From: Magnolia sinica
Lineage: Eukaryota > Streptophyta > Magnoliopsida > Magnoliales > Magnoliaceae
DNA: 64,000 nt
Assembly: GCF_029962835.1 (NCBI RefSeq)
Contig: NC_080577.1
Coordinates: 8,470,501 to 8,534,500 of the forward strand
Direction of reading: 5' to 3'
Shown piece after piece: positions 11,296-23,696 of this stretch. Every line of letters starts with the position of its first letter. Position 1 is the first letter of the stretch. Both the position numbers and the translations under genes were made by a program. The notes below the pieces were generated by a model. It saw only the letters and a list, made by a program, of their open reading frames with translations, made no database searches and was not told the origin of the DNA.

Positions 11296-11870
11296 ATTAT
11301 GAGATGCCTTCAATCTGTACATGAAACAGGGGTTCGATCAATTGATCACCTTGGCCGATCAATCGAATGTTCCCCGAATTATACAGATTGGTCTTTGAAT
11401 GATTTTGGATAGTCTCGATCGATAATATTTGAAAAATACATGCAAACTCTTTGGATAATTTTGAGCATGCTCGATTGCTTGAACATGTGGAGCTCGATCA
11501 ATCAAGAGCTACTCGATCGATGTCGATCGATCAGGTTAATTGATCTATAGCGCGCTATAGTTTTGCATAATTGCGCGGATTATTTCTTATTTCAAGTGCA
11601 ACACTATATATATGAGTGTAATTGAGGGATTATGAAAATTTTAAGCAATTCTAATCATGGATTAAATGCCCCTAGGATTTGAAGAGGAGTAAATGAGAAT
11701 TTGTTAGATGATAAGTGCCTTCATCTCTTATCCATTTTGCTTTCACATTGATTTGTTGTTAATTTGTGCTATGATTTTTTTTATTTTTATTTTTTGCAAA
11801 GATTTTTCATATAACTTTATTTTTACATAAAAATTCGTGTAAGCTTGTAATTTGTCCGTGTGATTCGACC
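11296..11870 (+). mobile_element. Degenerate Copia LTR fragment
   Basis: It begins 'ttattatgagatgccttcaa' after 'gatggtggagatt', a polypurine-tract-like sequence. It parallels the gene C Copia LTRs: 'atgaaacaggggttcgatca', GATCGATC-rich blocks, 'tatatatgagtgtaattgag', then 'ttcatctcttatcc...'. It is more diverged than the two LTRs at 36929 and 42502, and no terminal CA or target duplication was found. Confidence 0.55.
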
Positions 11871-12335
11871 GACAATAAGATACCCAGCATATGCGATTTG
11901 TGGCCACATCTCTTCCATGGTGGGCAACTAGATGACCGGGTCTTCTGTTCACACACCACGTGTACATCAAAGATACTCTGCAGTGCTAGCAGACGAACGG
12001 TCTGGATCGAATAGCAAGACCGACCTCCACGTATGCTGGCCCAAACAAAGAAAAACACCTTTTGGGTGCTTGTGTAATCGATCTAGAAATGCTGAGTGAA
12101 CTGACTGTAACGTTGGAGCCGCTCATGAGACGATCCCTGACCACACATGCCATTTCTCCAAAATCAGGCTGGATCTGATCAACATGTGGGCCCAATTGGT
12201 ACGCAGAAACCGGACCACTTCGGCAATTCGTGTGCCCATTCACGATTGAATCGTACCACAGGGCACGCCATGAATGGCTTTGATATCTCACGCGAGGAGG
12301 CTTGCTTGAATACATGAGGTACCCTTTTATCGAAC
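11871..12335. other. Unassigned intergenic DNA upstream of gene B
   Basis: It holds a 156-codon minus-strand frame (11986-12456) without recognisable domain content that extends into the next MITE, so I do not call it a gene. No known repeat was identified between 11871 and 12335. Confidence 0.3.
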
Positions 12336-12800
12336 CGAGTAAACTCTGGTGGACCCACCGTAAATGGATGTGGTTTATCCACGCTGTCCATACGTTTTTT
12401 TGGGAGTTAAGACCAAAATCGAAGTATATCAAAAGCTCAGATAGATCAGACCACACGAAACAGTGGGAATACTGATTTCCACAGTTGAAACCTTCCCAAA
12501 GCCCACATTAATGTTTATTTATCATCCAACCTGTTCATCAGATCACGAGGACATGAATGAAAGGAAAATACAAATGTCAGGTTGATCCAAAACGTCTATG
12601 GCACCCAAGAAATTTTTCAACGGAAGACATTCAATTAACAGTGTTTCCTGTAGTGTGGTCCACTTGACGTATGGATATGCTCCATTTTTTTTGTCTCATG
12701 TCCTATAATTATCTGATAAAATGGATGGACATAGTAGATAAAATACATAAATCGCGGTGGGCCGCACCGAGTTTCCTCAGTACGCAATCCACCACGTCGC
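12336..12800. mobile_element. MITE upstream of gene B
   Basis: The ends are inverted: GAGTAAACTC...GGTGGACCCACCG at the left pairs with CGCGGTGGGCCGCACCGAG and TTTCCTC at the right. The interior has the family phrases 'acacgaaacagtgggaa', 'catccaacctgttcatcag' and 'tgtttcctgtagtgtggtcc'. No convincing 9-bp target duplication was found. Confidence 0.6.
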
Positions 12801-12858
12801 ACTACTTCAGTACCTAGTCCGCGTCCAAACAAAAGATACCGCCTTGAAGCGGATTATG

Positions 12859-13212
12859 CAGTGAGGCGCACACCACGACCATCCTTTACCGTGGAGTGTT
12901 GAATCTATCGGACACACAATGATATATTTGTTTTGTCTGCACTGTCCATCCGTTTTACGAGAACATTTTAGAGCTTGAGACCAAAATTCAAATATTTCCA
13001 AAGCTAAAGTAGACTACACCACAGGAAAAAGTGGCAATTGAACACATGCCGTTCAAACTTCCTGGAGGCCACCAAAGTTAGTTGATATTTGTTATTTACC
13101 TTCGTTCATGTCTATATAACCTTATTAGCAGATATCACTTTGACCTACTAAGGTTTCAACGGTGGCCCACAGGTCTTCACACGGTTAAAGGTGGTGAGCG
13201 ACTCACTCTGCA
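12859..13212. mobile_element. MITE forming the proximal 5' flank of gene B
   Basis: Inverted ends GCAGTGAGGCG-CACACCACGA and TGGTGAGCGACTCACTCTGC bound about 354 bp. The right end lies 64 bp before the ATG of gene B. A related element takes the same place before gene C (27762-28150), and a remnant ('cttcacaccacgac', 'gtgcctcactc') precedes gene D. Promoter elements of these genes must therefore lie in or just beside MITE DNA. Confidence 0.6.
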
Positions 13213-13276
13213 AGATACGTGTCCACGGCCCTCTATTTTTAACCTTTTCATCTTCCTTTGGGACTCTTCCTCCAAA

Positions 13277-16200
13277 ATGGCCTTCTTCTCCTCACCTATC
13301 TTCTTCAACCTCCATCTATTCATCACCATCTTCCTCTCATTCTCCGGGATCGATCCCGTATCGGGCTGTTTCACCTCCATCTTCAGCTTCGGCGACTCTC
13401 TCACAGACACCGGAAACTTCCTCTACATCGATAACACTTCCAACATCGGCAATTTCCCCTATGGAGAGACTTACTTCCACCATCCAACCGGCCGATGCTC
13501 CGATGGACGTGTACTCGTCGATTTCATTGGTACATACATACATAATATGCAAGCATTTCTACATACACCTAAATTGCATACTTACATATGCATTTTGTAT
13601 CTGATTGAAGTATTTGTTTTTCGTTGCTCGGGATCACAGCTCAAGCATTTGGACTTCCATTGCTTCCACCATATCTCGCATGTTCGGACGGTCAAGATCT
13701 TCGGCAGGGAGCGAATTTTGCTGTCGCGGGGGCCACTGCGATCGATGCCGCCTTCTTCGAAGAGAGGAAGATTGGAGGTGTGGTGGCCAACATATCTTTG
13801 GGAAATCAGATCTCGTGGTTCAAAGGCCTGTTGCCTGCTCTTTGCGACTCACCATCAGGTAACTCTGATATTTGACTCGACTGGATCAGCTCAGTCATGG
13901 TTTAGGAACAAAAACAGTGAGTGAGACTCGGTTAACTCGGTCTCGTTTGGTGGAGCTCACTGTGTCAACTTGACGTCTCGGCCACAAAATTATTTGCGGG
14001 GAGTCAATTGGTACTCTGGCAGCGTATGATGCCTGATACGCTGGCACTCAGAAATCGTACACTTGGTATATGTTAACTCAAATTAAACCGACTGGATTGT
14101 GGATCCAACTTCCGTTAATTTTCTTTCAGAATATAAGATTGATTGATAAATTCAAACCTCTGATTTATGGACACTTGTTTTATGAAAAGAAGACCATCAT
14201 TTTTTTTACATTGTTAACCGTCCAATAAATTTTCCACTATACGATAGTGAGAAACCAAATTAGTTTAATTCTTGGTTCATGATACATCTAAACTGGGACC
14301 CATTATTTACACAGTTTAACTTAAATTACTTGTGCGCTATGTATGCAATTTTTTAGTGCCTGCGTATCATCCATCACCCTCTGCCAGAGTATCAAACCTT
14401 TTCTCTTTTACATATACCTTTCGCCTTTCGGAGATGATATGAGAAAAAAATTAGATGCTGCAGCCGGATGACATGACATACACGATATCCTCGAGCGACG
14501 GTGGGAAGATGGACCCAACATATGAGCGATCCAGACTGTTGATCTGATATAGTCCAATGTGGATAGATCATGGCCACAAAACTCCACATTGGAAGCTCTT
14601 ATCCATCTGATATTTGTTTGTTTCTTTTCCTGTTGAACTTCAACCGTCCTTTATTTGCTTCTTAACCGTAAGCTAAAATTTGAAGGATTACGATATTTTT
14701 TTTCTTGGGACATTCCCGTTCGGTATGGGGAACTCAAACCAACAGTTTGGATCGTTGACCTGTGGGTCCCACCTGACCAGATAATATGTTCAAGAAGATT
14801 GAGCATACCGTAGCATCGAGGCTCACATAGTGCTTTTTGATTTGTTTTCCTTTTTTTTTTTTTTCTCTTTTGAAATATCCAGGGGAATTATTTGGTACTC
14901 TGGCCGCTTGTAGTTATTGATACACAGAACTCAGATATTTTGAACGCGTATTAACTGAAATTAAAAGCCTAAATTGTAGAACTCAATCTAAGGCGTCATT
15001 TGGATGCTTGTAAAGTTGAGTTTAAGGCGCAAATGGTTTACATGCAATTCCGTGCTAACTCGTGAAGTGTTTACCATGAACAAGGTCGGTATTTGTATCA
15101 TCGAGCTTGGGTGGTAAAACCTTTCAAAATTTACAAATTATGTAAGAAGGACTTAGATTCTTTTTTGGGGGCTTTAAGAGATCATTAAAGCACATTATAT
15201 AGATTGTATATCCTCAAATTATTGCAATGGATCCAAATGTAATTTGAAAGTTTTTAACAGTAGACATTTCATCCTTTCCTCATGTGATTCATTTGATAAT
15301 AGGCTAGCTCCTATTTTTCTTTTTTTTCTTTTTTTTTTTTAAATTTTTTATTATTTTTAAAGAGTGATAGAAAAGCATCAAAGAAAGCATACGATAGACA
15401 AATTAGATGTACTACAAAGAGTACAGTAGGCCCAACCCATCATGAGTATTTATCAACAGTCATGTTATCCTATGTATAAAAAAAAAGGATGAAGACTTTA
15501 CCAATAACATAAAACATTGCTTTTTATTAAGTTGTGAGCCTATAAAGTCTATATAGACAAATACTGGTATCCAAACAGCTATGGTAATCCGATTACCAAA
15601 AATTTCCTGACAACTTAAAGAATTTTACAAGCACTCCAACGATTCCTAATTAAGTTAAAATCCCAGGTTTAAAAATCCTAATCTCTAACCGATGGATGTC
15701 TTTGGCCGCCTTATAAATGTCAACAAGCCCGAGTTAGCTAATTAAATAAGTGTCTTTTTAGGCTCGTCATACATCTAAAATAGTGATGCAGTGGGGGATG
15801 TGAGGTCGAGCACCGTCTTCCTCAAGAGGATAATTATTCCGAATCCATGGAACTTCTTTGGACTCTTCATAGAGACTTCTCGAATCCACGAGGAAAGAAA
15901 GTAGAAAATAAAAATAAATTCTAATAAATTCGAAATTAATTAATGAATGAATAAAAATAAGTTCACAACCCTTTAAATAGGAGTACCAAGCAATAAGAAA
16001 TAAATCAGAATCAAACTACAACTAAAACTCTTAAAATTCGCGACTTACTATAAATAGTAAACTTACTATTTATAGTAAGTCGTGATGTGTACTAGTATGA
16101 AAGGTTTTCGGCCAATAATAGTAAGTGTCTTATTTAGCTTCACCAAACCGTTCTCCTAATTATTCTAAGCTCTTTTCACGTTGGGTGCAACTCCTAAAGC

Positions 16201-19200
16201 CCGTCGGATGAAGAGTTATAATCAGAATAAAACTTACTATTTATAGTAAAAACGAAATTAAAACATGAAAACGACTGTCGATCCAAGGGTTTTTTGTAAT
16301 TCCGGGTTGGCAGGGTTGGTTAGCTAAAGTATCTCGTTCTACCCCAAAATCATATATTTTACGTTAGATAACTCATTCCGAATTGCGAGATACGCACGAT
16401 CTAAGGTTCAACAGTCCGGATCACTTCTGTCATCGACCGGGCCTTTTCTGAACCATCTTGGCCATGAAATTGTCCGGGGCCGCTCTACATCAAATAGGAA
16501 CTGTAAAATTTACGCTTTAATGCGAATTAAATTTGTGCCACGTGTGCAATTTCTTAACACTTTGTGCATCATCCATCACACTGCAGTGTACGAAAGTCTT
16601 TCCTCTGTTATTCATTTATTCCTTTAAAAGGACAATCGTTTCTTTTTATTCACAGAAAGTCGTTTCAAACGTTGCAAATCTCAAGCAGATATTTATATTA
16701 AAGAGAAGGTAAAGTCAAACCGGTTGGACAAAAAATTAAAATCTACCCAGCAAATAACTTCAATTCTATTGTGTGCAGATGACATCCATCTCTTCCAATA
16801 GGTTGCTCCAGCCATGAGGATTGCCTTGTACAAAAATCATTTCCATCCACTAATCAAATGGGGGATACCATTGTAAACAATTTATAATCATTGATAAATA
16901 AAAAATACAAATGTTGTCCATTGGATAAGTGGATGTGATTGATTTTCTGTGCTAGATGATTGTCGTGATGCAGACAAACTACTGGACGGGTTCGATGTTG
17001 CACAAATATGTAAGATTGGAAGTTATTCACTGGGTGGAAAGCTGTGGTCCAACTGGTGGATTTGAGACCTCGTACACCGGAAAATACTCAAATAAATAAT
17101 GCAATCTCTGGAATTCTAGGAAACAGCTGTATCAAGTGATGGTGGATCAGCATTTTTTCCATATTGAGAAATAAAAGGAATCATATAGCGTCCAACCAAG
17201 CATCCGATAGGCCAGGGAACCGGATCCTTACATATGGGGCCAAATCCCAACTGTTTGCTTTTGTGACCGTACAATATAGCTGGTTACTCGGTGTGGCCAG
17301 GGGTGGCAACGGGCCATGTTTTGACCGGACCTGGCGTGACACTTAAGGTCCAAGACCTGAGCCTGCCCAAACTGGCATGGGCCTACCACAGCAGGGCCAA
17401 ACCTGAGCTGAAACTTTTAAATGGGCTTGGACCCAGAATTTGATAACATCCCTCTTTCCCACTTGAATATGGCCCAGAATTTGATAACATCCCTATTTCC
17501 CACTTGAATATTCCTAATCTATCGGTTGATCAAGTGGGCCACCCATGCACAAAGAAATAGACACTCAAGTGGAACGAACCATGGGTATACATTTACTTTA
17601 AATGGGTTGCCTAATCGAGGATTAGAATGACATACTTGTTGGTTATATGAGTTATACACATGACGTTGGCTGAGGCTGGGCCAAAATGATTCGAGTCCGA
17701 CCCGAGCTCGAATATTGATTGGGCCATGCAGGCCAGGCCCAAACCTTGACCATGGGCCAAGCTAATAGGTCCATGAGCAGGTTGGCTAAGGCAGGTTGCT
17801 GGCCCATTGCCACCCATAGGTGTGGCTAAGGTTGGCAACGGGCTAGGTGCCTGGTTTTAGGTTGGACATAGACATATGAGCGTGGCCTGTGGGCCAGGCT
17901 TGAGCCTGGAATGTATGGCTCGATCAATGTTTGGGCCAGGATTGGACTTAAGCTAGCCCGATTTGATCTGTCCTAGCTCAGCTCAGCCAGCCCTATTTCA
18001 AATATACATATGTTTTATTCTACTAAGGCGCTGTTCTAAGCATTGGTTAGGAACAACACATATATCTTGCATGTGGTAGACCTTGGTTTTCATTTTTCTA
18101 AATGTCTATTTATTTGTGCATGTGTGGCCCACCTGATCAAGGGATGGATTAGTAACATTCAATCAAATTTTCCGCCCGCATCGGTAGATTTTCGGCCAGG
18201 CTGGGTTAAGTAAGGCAGACGAGTTGGGGCAATTTTTATACTTTGTTTGTATGTCTGATCCTAATCTTCCCAGGGTGCCGCAAATTCCTGAGAGGATCTC
18301 TTTTTCTGGTTGGAGAGATTGGCATCAATGATTACTTCTACCTGTTCAGTAATGGATCGAGCTTAGAAGTGATCCGGACCTACGTTCCTCAAGTTGTCAG
18401 TAGCATTGGTTCCGCAGTCCATGTGAGTAGTAAAAAGAAGAGGAATTCTTTCTTTTTCTTTGTGATTACATTCCATCAATCCATTTAACTTTGATTTGTT
18501 GGATTTGAATTGCAGACGCTGATCGAACACGGGGCCATGACACTTGTGGTCCCAGGCGGTCTGCCATTGGGCTGCTTTGCCTCAATCCTCACAATTGCTG
18601 CCAGCTCGAACAAGGATGACTATAACAATGAAACTGGTTGCCTAAAGAGATGGAATGAGCTACTTCAGTATCACAACGATCTACTGCAAATAGAGCTGGA
18701 CCGGATGCGGGACCTCCACCCTCACGCCACAATCATCTACGCTGATTATTACAATACTGTGTTGCGTGTCTACCGCTCTCCTCTCCAGTTCGGTGCGCCC
18801 TTTGCTTCCTTTGGTACCAGTCGATGAGTCCAATTAGCTAACCACTCATCACTTTACACTAAGGTTGCAAATGGGTCAGGCTGAGGTGGGCCTCTACTCG
18901 ACCCATTTAATAAAAAGGTCAGAATTTTGGTCCTGGATCCAATCCATTAAAATTCAGTTGGGCATGGGTCGGGTCTAAATCAAGGAAAGAAACCCACTTA
19001 CCTATTTTCGAACCGGATTCCCTGGAGGCAGGGAGTGAGTATATGTTTTATATCCACCCCGTTCATCCAATTTTCGAGCTCATTCTAGCTCATGGGCCCA
19101 AAGAAGCAGATCCAAAGCACTAGTGGACTACAGTACAAGGAAACAATGGGGATAATGACACTCACCATGGAAACCTTCCTAGTGCCCAACATGTTGTTTA

Positions 19201-21104
19201 TTTGCCAGCCAACCTGTTGATAAGGTCACACAGACATGGATGAAAGTAAAACACAAATATCAGCTTGATCCAAAACTTGGTTTGCCTTGGAGAAGTTTTT
19301 AATGGTGGGCATTTAATCGCCATTGTTTCCGGTGGTGCGGTCCACTTGAGCTTTGGATCTGACTTCATTTTTGGCCTCATGCTGTGATATGAGCTGGCAA
19401 AACTGATGGACTGCGTGGATAAAACACATACATCATAGTGGACCCTACAGCGTCTGCCAGGGTCAACAGGCAATCCGCTTCCATTTATTTAATGGTTCGG
19501 GTCTACGTCCAAGAGAACTGACCCATTGATCTCATGGGTGGGGTATAAAAATAATAAGTAGGCTTTCACACAGTTTCAACATAATTTTGGCCGAAGCCTA
19601 CGGCAATTTGGATTCCAAGTCAGGATGGGTCCAGTACTTGCCGTTGGATTTCTAATCTTCCACTTGACCCTGATGGTATTAATTAATCGAGCAAAATGCT
19701 CCAGTGCTATAGTGCTTCTAGTTGCATTGATTCACTTGGACAAGCCTATCAATTGATCTGAGCTATCTGTTCGCTCCATAACACATTTTATGGACTACCA
19801 AGCAGAATTCCACTGATAGGATGATCCAATTCATCCTTGCTGTGGCCTTATTTTCTCTAGTCATCCCTTTTCTGACCCTTGATTTGGCCTTATTTTCTCT
19901 GACCATCTCTTTTCTAACCATGGATTTGGTCTTTTTTTTTTCTAGCCATTCCTTTTTCTAAACCATGAATGGGGTGGTTATGATTGCCTAACAAAAGTGA
20001 TTCTTCAAAATCATACCAGTCTATGATGGGTCCTAACAAATAGATGGATCAAATTGTTGATTGGACTTATTTTTTGTGTAAACAATCTTGACCGTCCATA
20101 TTAAAGTCCATTGATCAAATGGTTAATATTTGTCATATTAGTGTGATGTTTGTGCAGTAGCCCATGAAATGTGCTTTGGATATAACTAACTAACGGTCTG
20201 GAACAATATGGCAGACTAAGTGTCCCCACACAACTAGGAGAACTATAACTACTGGTGCTCTAAGAGCACTGGAGCATTTCTCTTATTAATCAATTAACCA
20301 AATATTTATACTTATCCATGCTTATAGTGGCTACTTTCCATGGGGTTTGGTTTGGGTACAAGCACAGGTCAGGTCCATTTTTGCAAAATTACAAACCAGA
20401 CCCATTTAAAATCCCGGTCTGAGTCATGTTGATGTTGAGAGGTCCGGTCCTGGCTCTAAATGTGGTCAAACTTTTGGACCCAAACTTGCTTCGCAGGTTT
20501 GAATTTGATTTGGACCTTGATCCACTTATCAATGGGCTGGGTGCAATAACCTGTCAGCTCAACCCAACCCATTTGCATCCCCACCTGATGGGTCAGTGTA
20601 GGAAAAATACCACATACAGCAGACAATTCTAGCCGCCAGATCTGTTGCAGACTAGAAATAGAAAAACAGTAAAAACAGTGATGTTTTTCATTCAAAAGGG
20701 GAATAAAAGTCTAGGATTGCCCAATTGGTGGGGTTTTTGCACCGTGGGCCATTGATAGTAAGGTCGATCACGATCAGATAGACTGTCCATAGCGGCAATT
20801 GAGCGGACTCATGTGTTCATGTCATTGCATTGCAGGATTTAGCAAGGGAGCACTCCCAACATGCTGTGGAGTGGGTGGTCCTTACAATTACGACCCCTTG
20901 TTCTTATGTGGTACCCATGAAGCACGAGTCTGCAATGAGCCATGGTTGTATTGGAACTGGGATGGAAAACACCCAACGGAAGGTGGGCATAGATTGATAG
21001 CAGACGCTGTAATCAAAGGACTATATGCCTTTCCACCCATTAATAGTCCATGTCTGCAGCTAGCATCGCATGTTAAACACAATGGTCGGTACAAATATAT
21101 GTAG
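13277..21104 (+). CDS. GDSL esterase/lipase, gene B (complete, 5 exons, 388 aa)
   Basis: Exons: 13277-13529, 13640-13858, 18274-18422, 18516-18792, 20836-21104, all with GT-AG introns (phases 1, 1, 0, 1). The ATG at 13277 follows 'cctccaaa' and opens a hydrophobic signal peptide (about residues 8-25). Block I is [13 protein letters not shown] with nucleophile Ser41. Block II, RQGANFAVAGATA, is at about 106-118. Block III, IGIND, has Asn176. The Asp342/His345 pair is in [29 protein letters not shown] and CLKRWNELLQYHN are typical of the sinapine esterase / acetylajmalan esterase-like subgroup of SGNH hydrolases. These are secreted or vacuolar enzymes acting on small esters; the substrate cannot be predicted. 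Length is normal for the family. All catalytic blocks are present and no frameshift was seen, so this is the best candidate for a working gene. Confidence 0.92.
13859..15783. other. Intron 2 of gene B, left part
   Basis: It starts with donor GTAACT after exon 2. It aligns with the start of intron 2 in genes C and D ('gattcggttaactcgg', 'ctctgccagagtatcaaa'), has poly-T runs at 14847-14863 and 15319-15340, and contains no exon. The sequence 'gactggattgtggatcc' near 14090 is the uninterrupted version of the site where gene D carries a MITE (47582). Confidence 0.6.
15784..16492 (-). mobile_element. Solo LTR, family L1, inverted, TSD AATAG
   Basis: The reverse complement of the 1021-1744 LTR: on the + strand it starts TGATGCAGTGGGGG and ends CGCTCTACATCA. 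It is flanked by the perfect duplication AATAG (15779-15783 and 16493-16497). It lies about 190 bp from the point corresponding to the L1 insertion in gene A and in the opposite orientation, so the two insertions are independent. The TATA-like palindrome is kept at 16048-16075. Confidence 0.88.
16498..18273. other. Intron 2 of gene B, right part, with GGCAATGGGCC repeat
   Basis: Collinear with 1750-2962 (gene A) and 32930-35097 (gene C). A dispersed 'ggggtggcaacgggcc' repeat spans about 17291-17950. Inside it, 17432-17513 is a 41-bp direct duplication ('cccagaatttgataacatcc' twice). The phrase 'gatcaagtgggccac' near 17530 is the empty site of the hAT-like MITE in gene C. The acceptor is at 18271-18273. 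Confidence 0.6.
19009..19482. mobile_element. Mutator-like MITE in intron 4 of gene B
   Basis: Same element and same position as 3709-4170 and 35840-36318. It ends in CAATCCGCTTCC, followed by ATTTATTTA. The left duplication has decayed ('acctatttt'). The interior contains 'acaaggaaacaatggggata' and 'gttgataaggtcacacag'. Confidence 0.7.
19483..20835. other. Rest of intron 4 of gene B
   Basis: Collinear with 4171-5389. It contains a local triplication of 'ttggccttattttctctgac' phrases around 19848-19945. The acceptor at 20833-20835 follows 'tgtcattgcattgcag'. 'gggtgcaataacctgtcag' at about 20539 is the uninterrupted counterpart of the Copia insertion site in gene C. Confidence 0.6.
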
Positions 21105-21192
21105 TTTACAAATACGGTGAGCGTATTGTATGTGATTGTGATCGGTGGGCCGGCACGCTTTATTCCATCCATGTTTATGCCACAAGAGTGGA

Positions 21193-21198
21193 AATAAA
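21193..21198 (+). terminator. Poly(A) signal AATAAA of gene B
   Basis: AATAAA in the conserved context 'gagtggaaataaaagtgatg', 89 bp after the stop codon. It matches the signals of genes A and C. Confidence 0.6.
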
Positions 21199-21349
21199 AG
21201 TGATGACTATTAGCACTTATTATCCAAAGGGTTCTTCTAATGTCCACCACATGGTGGTACAATTGGTGAGCATGTTTGTCATCTAGACCGTTCATTAGAT
21301 GGGGTTTCAGGGAATCGGTATGCACGTCATTTCCACTGTGGAAAATTAA

Positions 21350-22040
21350 GTAGGGGTGGCAATGGGTTGGGTTTGAGTTGGTTGGGGTTAGCTCAAGTTC
21401 TATCTATTTTCTAAACTGACCAAGAATTCAGGCCAGAACCCAACTGACAGCTCATTATCGCCCATGCCTGATCAGTCTCCAATGGTTTATCTGGTCAGCC
21501 TGACGGATCGAACCCGACCAGGCACGGCCACATTCTGGCTTAAAAAATGGAACATGGGGCTAAAGGTATGCCTGCCTGTTCAATTAATAGATACGTGTGA
21601 ACATGCATGTGCTTTTCATATGCTAATTTGTTTGGGTCTTTGGCTGGATCAGGTTGGGTTGTCTGGCTCAGCTCATTGGTAAGTTATATAGGCAGGTCGG
21701 GCTGTGTAAGATTCAATCCAAGCCTGGCCAATGTAATTAAACGGGGCAAAGTTTCAAACATGAGCCTGAGCCACTCTGACCCGAATCTGCCTCAAAAGTG
21801 GGTCAGGACAGTTAATCTGTGGACCGACACGACTGATCTAATTAAGCAGATCACATTTTTTAAACGGAGCCCGATCCAATGCTACATGCTGCCCAATCCC
21901 CGCCCAAAATCCTCTAAGTTAGCCCAAGCTCACCCATGTCTGAAAAATAATCTTAAGTGTTGCCCATCCCCGGTCCATGTGACAATTGATTTGCCCACAA
22001 CCAGTCCAGTCTGGTACAGCCCATGACCACTTGCGTATGC
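21350..22040. repeat. GGCAATGGGTTGG-type repeat, 3' flank of gene B
   Basis: Paralogous to 5960-6680. It starts 'taggggtggcaatgggttgg' and runs to 'agcccatgaccacttgc'. Frames across it (for example 21607-22026) are products of repeat composition. After 'gagccccat' (about 22055) the two flanks diverge. Confidence 0.55.
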
Positions 22041-22370
22041 ACATGTGAGCCCCATCATTAACACATTCATATACTATGTAATATATACATAATACACATT
22101 ATATATATAGTAGGTAATATGTACATATATAATATACATTAGAGATATGGGCATGAGCTGGATTAAGTTGCGCTCGGTGGATAATTATCTGGGCTTTTAT
22201 ATCCAAGCCCAAGCCATTCCATTGGCCTAAAATGTGTGCCCAAAAACCTCTCGCAAATACTTGCCCTGCCCTAAAGCCTATGCCTGGCTTGGCTTGTTGA
22301 CAGCCCTAGTCAAATCTCAAGCTTCGTGTTGAAACTCCAGGGAGTCTACCACCGCTCGGATGACAAAGAC

Positions 22371-22402
<32 letters not shown>
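22041..22402 (-). repeat. AT-rich spacer, SINE-like fragment and (TA)n tract
   Basis: 22060-22150 is AT-rich ('tatatatagtaggtaatatg'). On the minus strand, about 22310-22370 reads GAGCGGTGGTAGACTCCC then GAGTTTCAACACGAAG, matching the 5' part of the SINE at 43784-43937 (CTAGTGGTAGACTCTTAGG, GAGTTTCATCACATGG). It is a truncated copy without tail or duplication. A perfect TA dinucleotide run follows at about 22375-22402. Confidence 0.45.
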
Positions 22403-22406
<4 letters not shown>

Positions 22407-23690
22407 TGAGACTGAATCCTCTTTGTTTCAATTGGAATTGGTTAAATCAATATAATAGAAATGTTTATTATTTATTTATTTTATTTAGAGTCTATGCACT
22501 TGCATATTTTCTTGTCCTTTATTAAAAAAATGTTTAAATTTCATTTTCCCTCTAAAATTTGATTTGTAAAGGTGAAAACCTTTGAAATTCTTTAGTCCAG
22601 CATGGAGAGAAAAAGCTAGAGGGGTTTATAAGTTTTGAGGTTTCTAATATTCTTATTTGGAGTTTTTAAAGAGAGGCTAGTTAACTTGCTGCACTGGAAT
22701 AGGTATGCACGTGAAGCGGGTAATGAGGTTGTAAGGGCACGTCAAAAAATTGGCCATAGCAAGTTGGTTTATTAAGAGATTAGTTGTTGTAATAATTAGC
22801 TAGCAGAAAATAATCATTGTGCCTATGGACAGTTGAAATTGACCGTTGTGATGATCGACAAGTTGAAATCAATTATAGTGACAATCAACCCTTCGAAACG
22901 ATCATTGAGATAATCGGTTCATCCAATCAATTGGCCGGTTGGAGAATCTGTCTTAAGTCATGTCTTTTCATTTAAAAGGAATAGATATAACTATTTACAC
23001 CCATTTTCGGTGCCTTAATGTGATCCAATATAAAACTGCTACATGGTGACATTATGTCTTTGGGACACACGGAAGCCATACTTGCACCTAAAGAGATCTT
23101 CGATTAAACTTCCTTCGGCGATATGCATGCTTTTCGGGAGATGAATCATCACATGCAATGTGGACATGATCAATGTGTCTATTTATGAGGCAAGGTACTT
23201 AGCATAGTTATTAAAAACCTGCAGAGAAAACTAATCAAATTATGAATCTGGCAATGATATTCTCGGTGAGGCCATCTCTCATGGTCCTTTCAAAATTGGA
23301 GATCTTTCCAGAAACATTCGAAAAACTAACAACACTTAAGAAAGTTTTGAATTTCACGAAATTGGACCTACGTCCAAGCCAATCCAAATTTGGTTCGGAC
23401 CTAAGTTGGGAGAGACAAATACATCAATTTGGTCAGGTTCTCCATTTCGTACATTGATCGGAAATAAGAGGATGAAAGATCTATATCTAACTTGGGCCGA
23501 TAATATATCAGTATCAAGTGTTGAATCTCACTTCACTCAAAACCATCACCTTATGGATAGTTTAATGCAGGAGGTGTTTTGATTTGGACCTTCCAACACC
23601 TCAAAGTTGACAAGATGAACAATCAACGGAGATGTTGACTGGCTATAATCAGTTTAGGTCTACCCCTCGAGGTTCAGGGATCTTAGTTTG
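22403..23690. repeat. Degenerate dispersed repeat, family R
   Basis: 22990-23690 shares order and wording with 50420-51400: 'tttacacccattttc', 'gaggccatctctcatggtcc', 'gtccaagccaatcc', 'gggagag.caaatacatcaa'. Both copies have translatable islands (about 60 codons around PFKIGDL / PFKMRDL), suggesting an old retroelement coding part, but I cannot place it in a known domain. 22403-22990 is AT-rich and unassigned. Confidence 0.4.
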
Positions 23691-23696
23691 GTTATC

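Noticed and set aside
11986-12456. A 156-codon minus-strand frame
   Set aside because: It overlaps MITE sequence, has no domain or motif, and its composition follows the repeat. No start context or neighbouring exon supports it.
13191-13604. A 137-codon + frame rich in Ser/Pro across exon 1 of gene B (similar at 46534-46920)
   Set aside because: Out-of-frame shadow of the GDSL exon 1; the Ser/Pro content comes from its TCC/CCT-rich signal peptide sequence.
13082-13924. A 280-codon open frame over gene B exons 1-2
   Set aside because: It begins upstream of the real ATG, contains exon 1 in frame, then reads through the 110-bp intron 1 and enters exon 2 in a wrong frame. The spliced model restores block II and matches C and D.
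15299-15360. Poly-T and AT tracts as regulatory elements
   Set aside because: Simple low-complexity runs in introns, with no conserved position in the paralogs.
20888-21325. A 145-codon minus-strand frame
   Set aside because: Antisense shadow of gene B exon 5 and its 3' flank.
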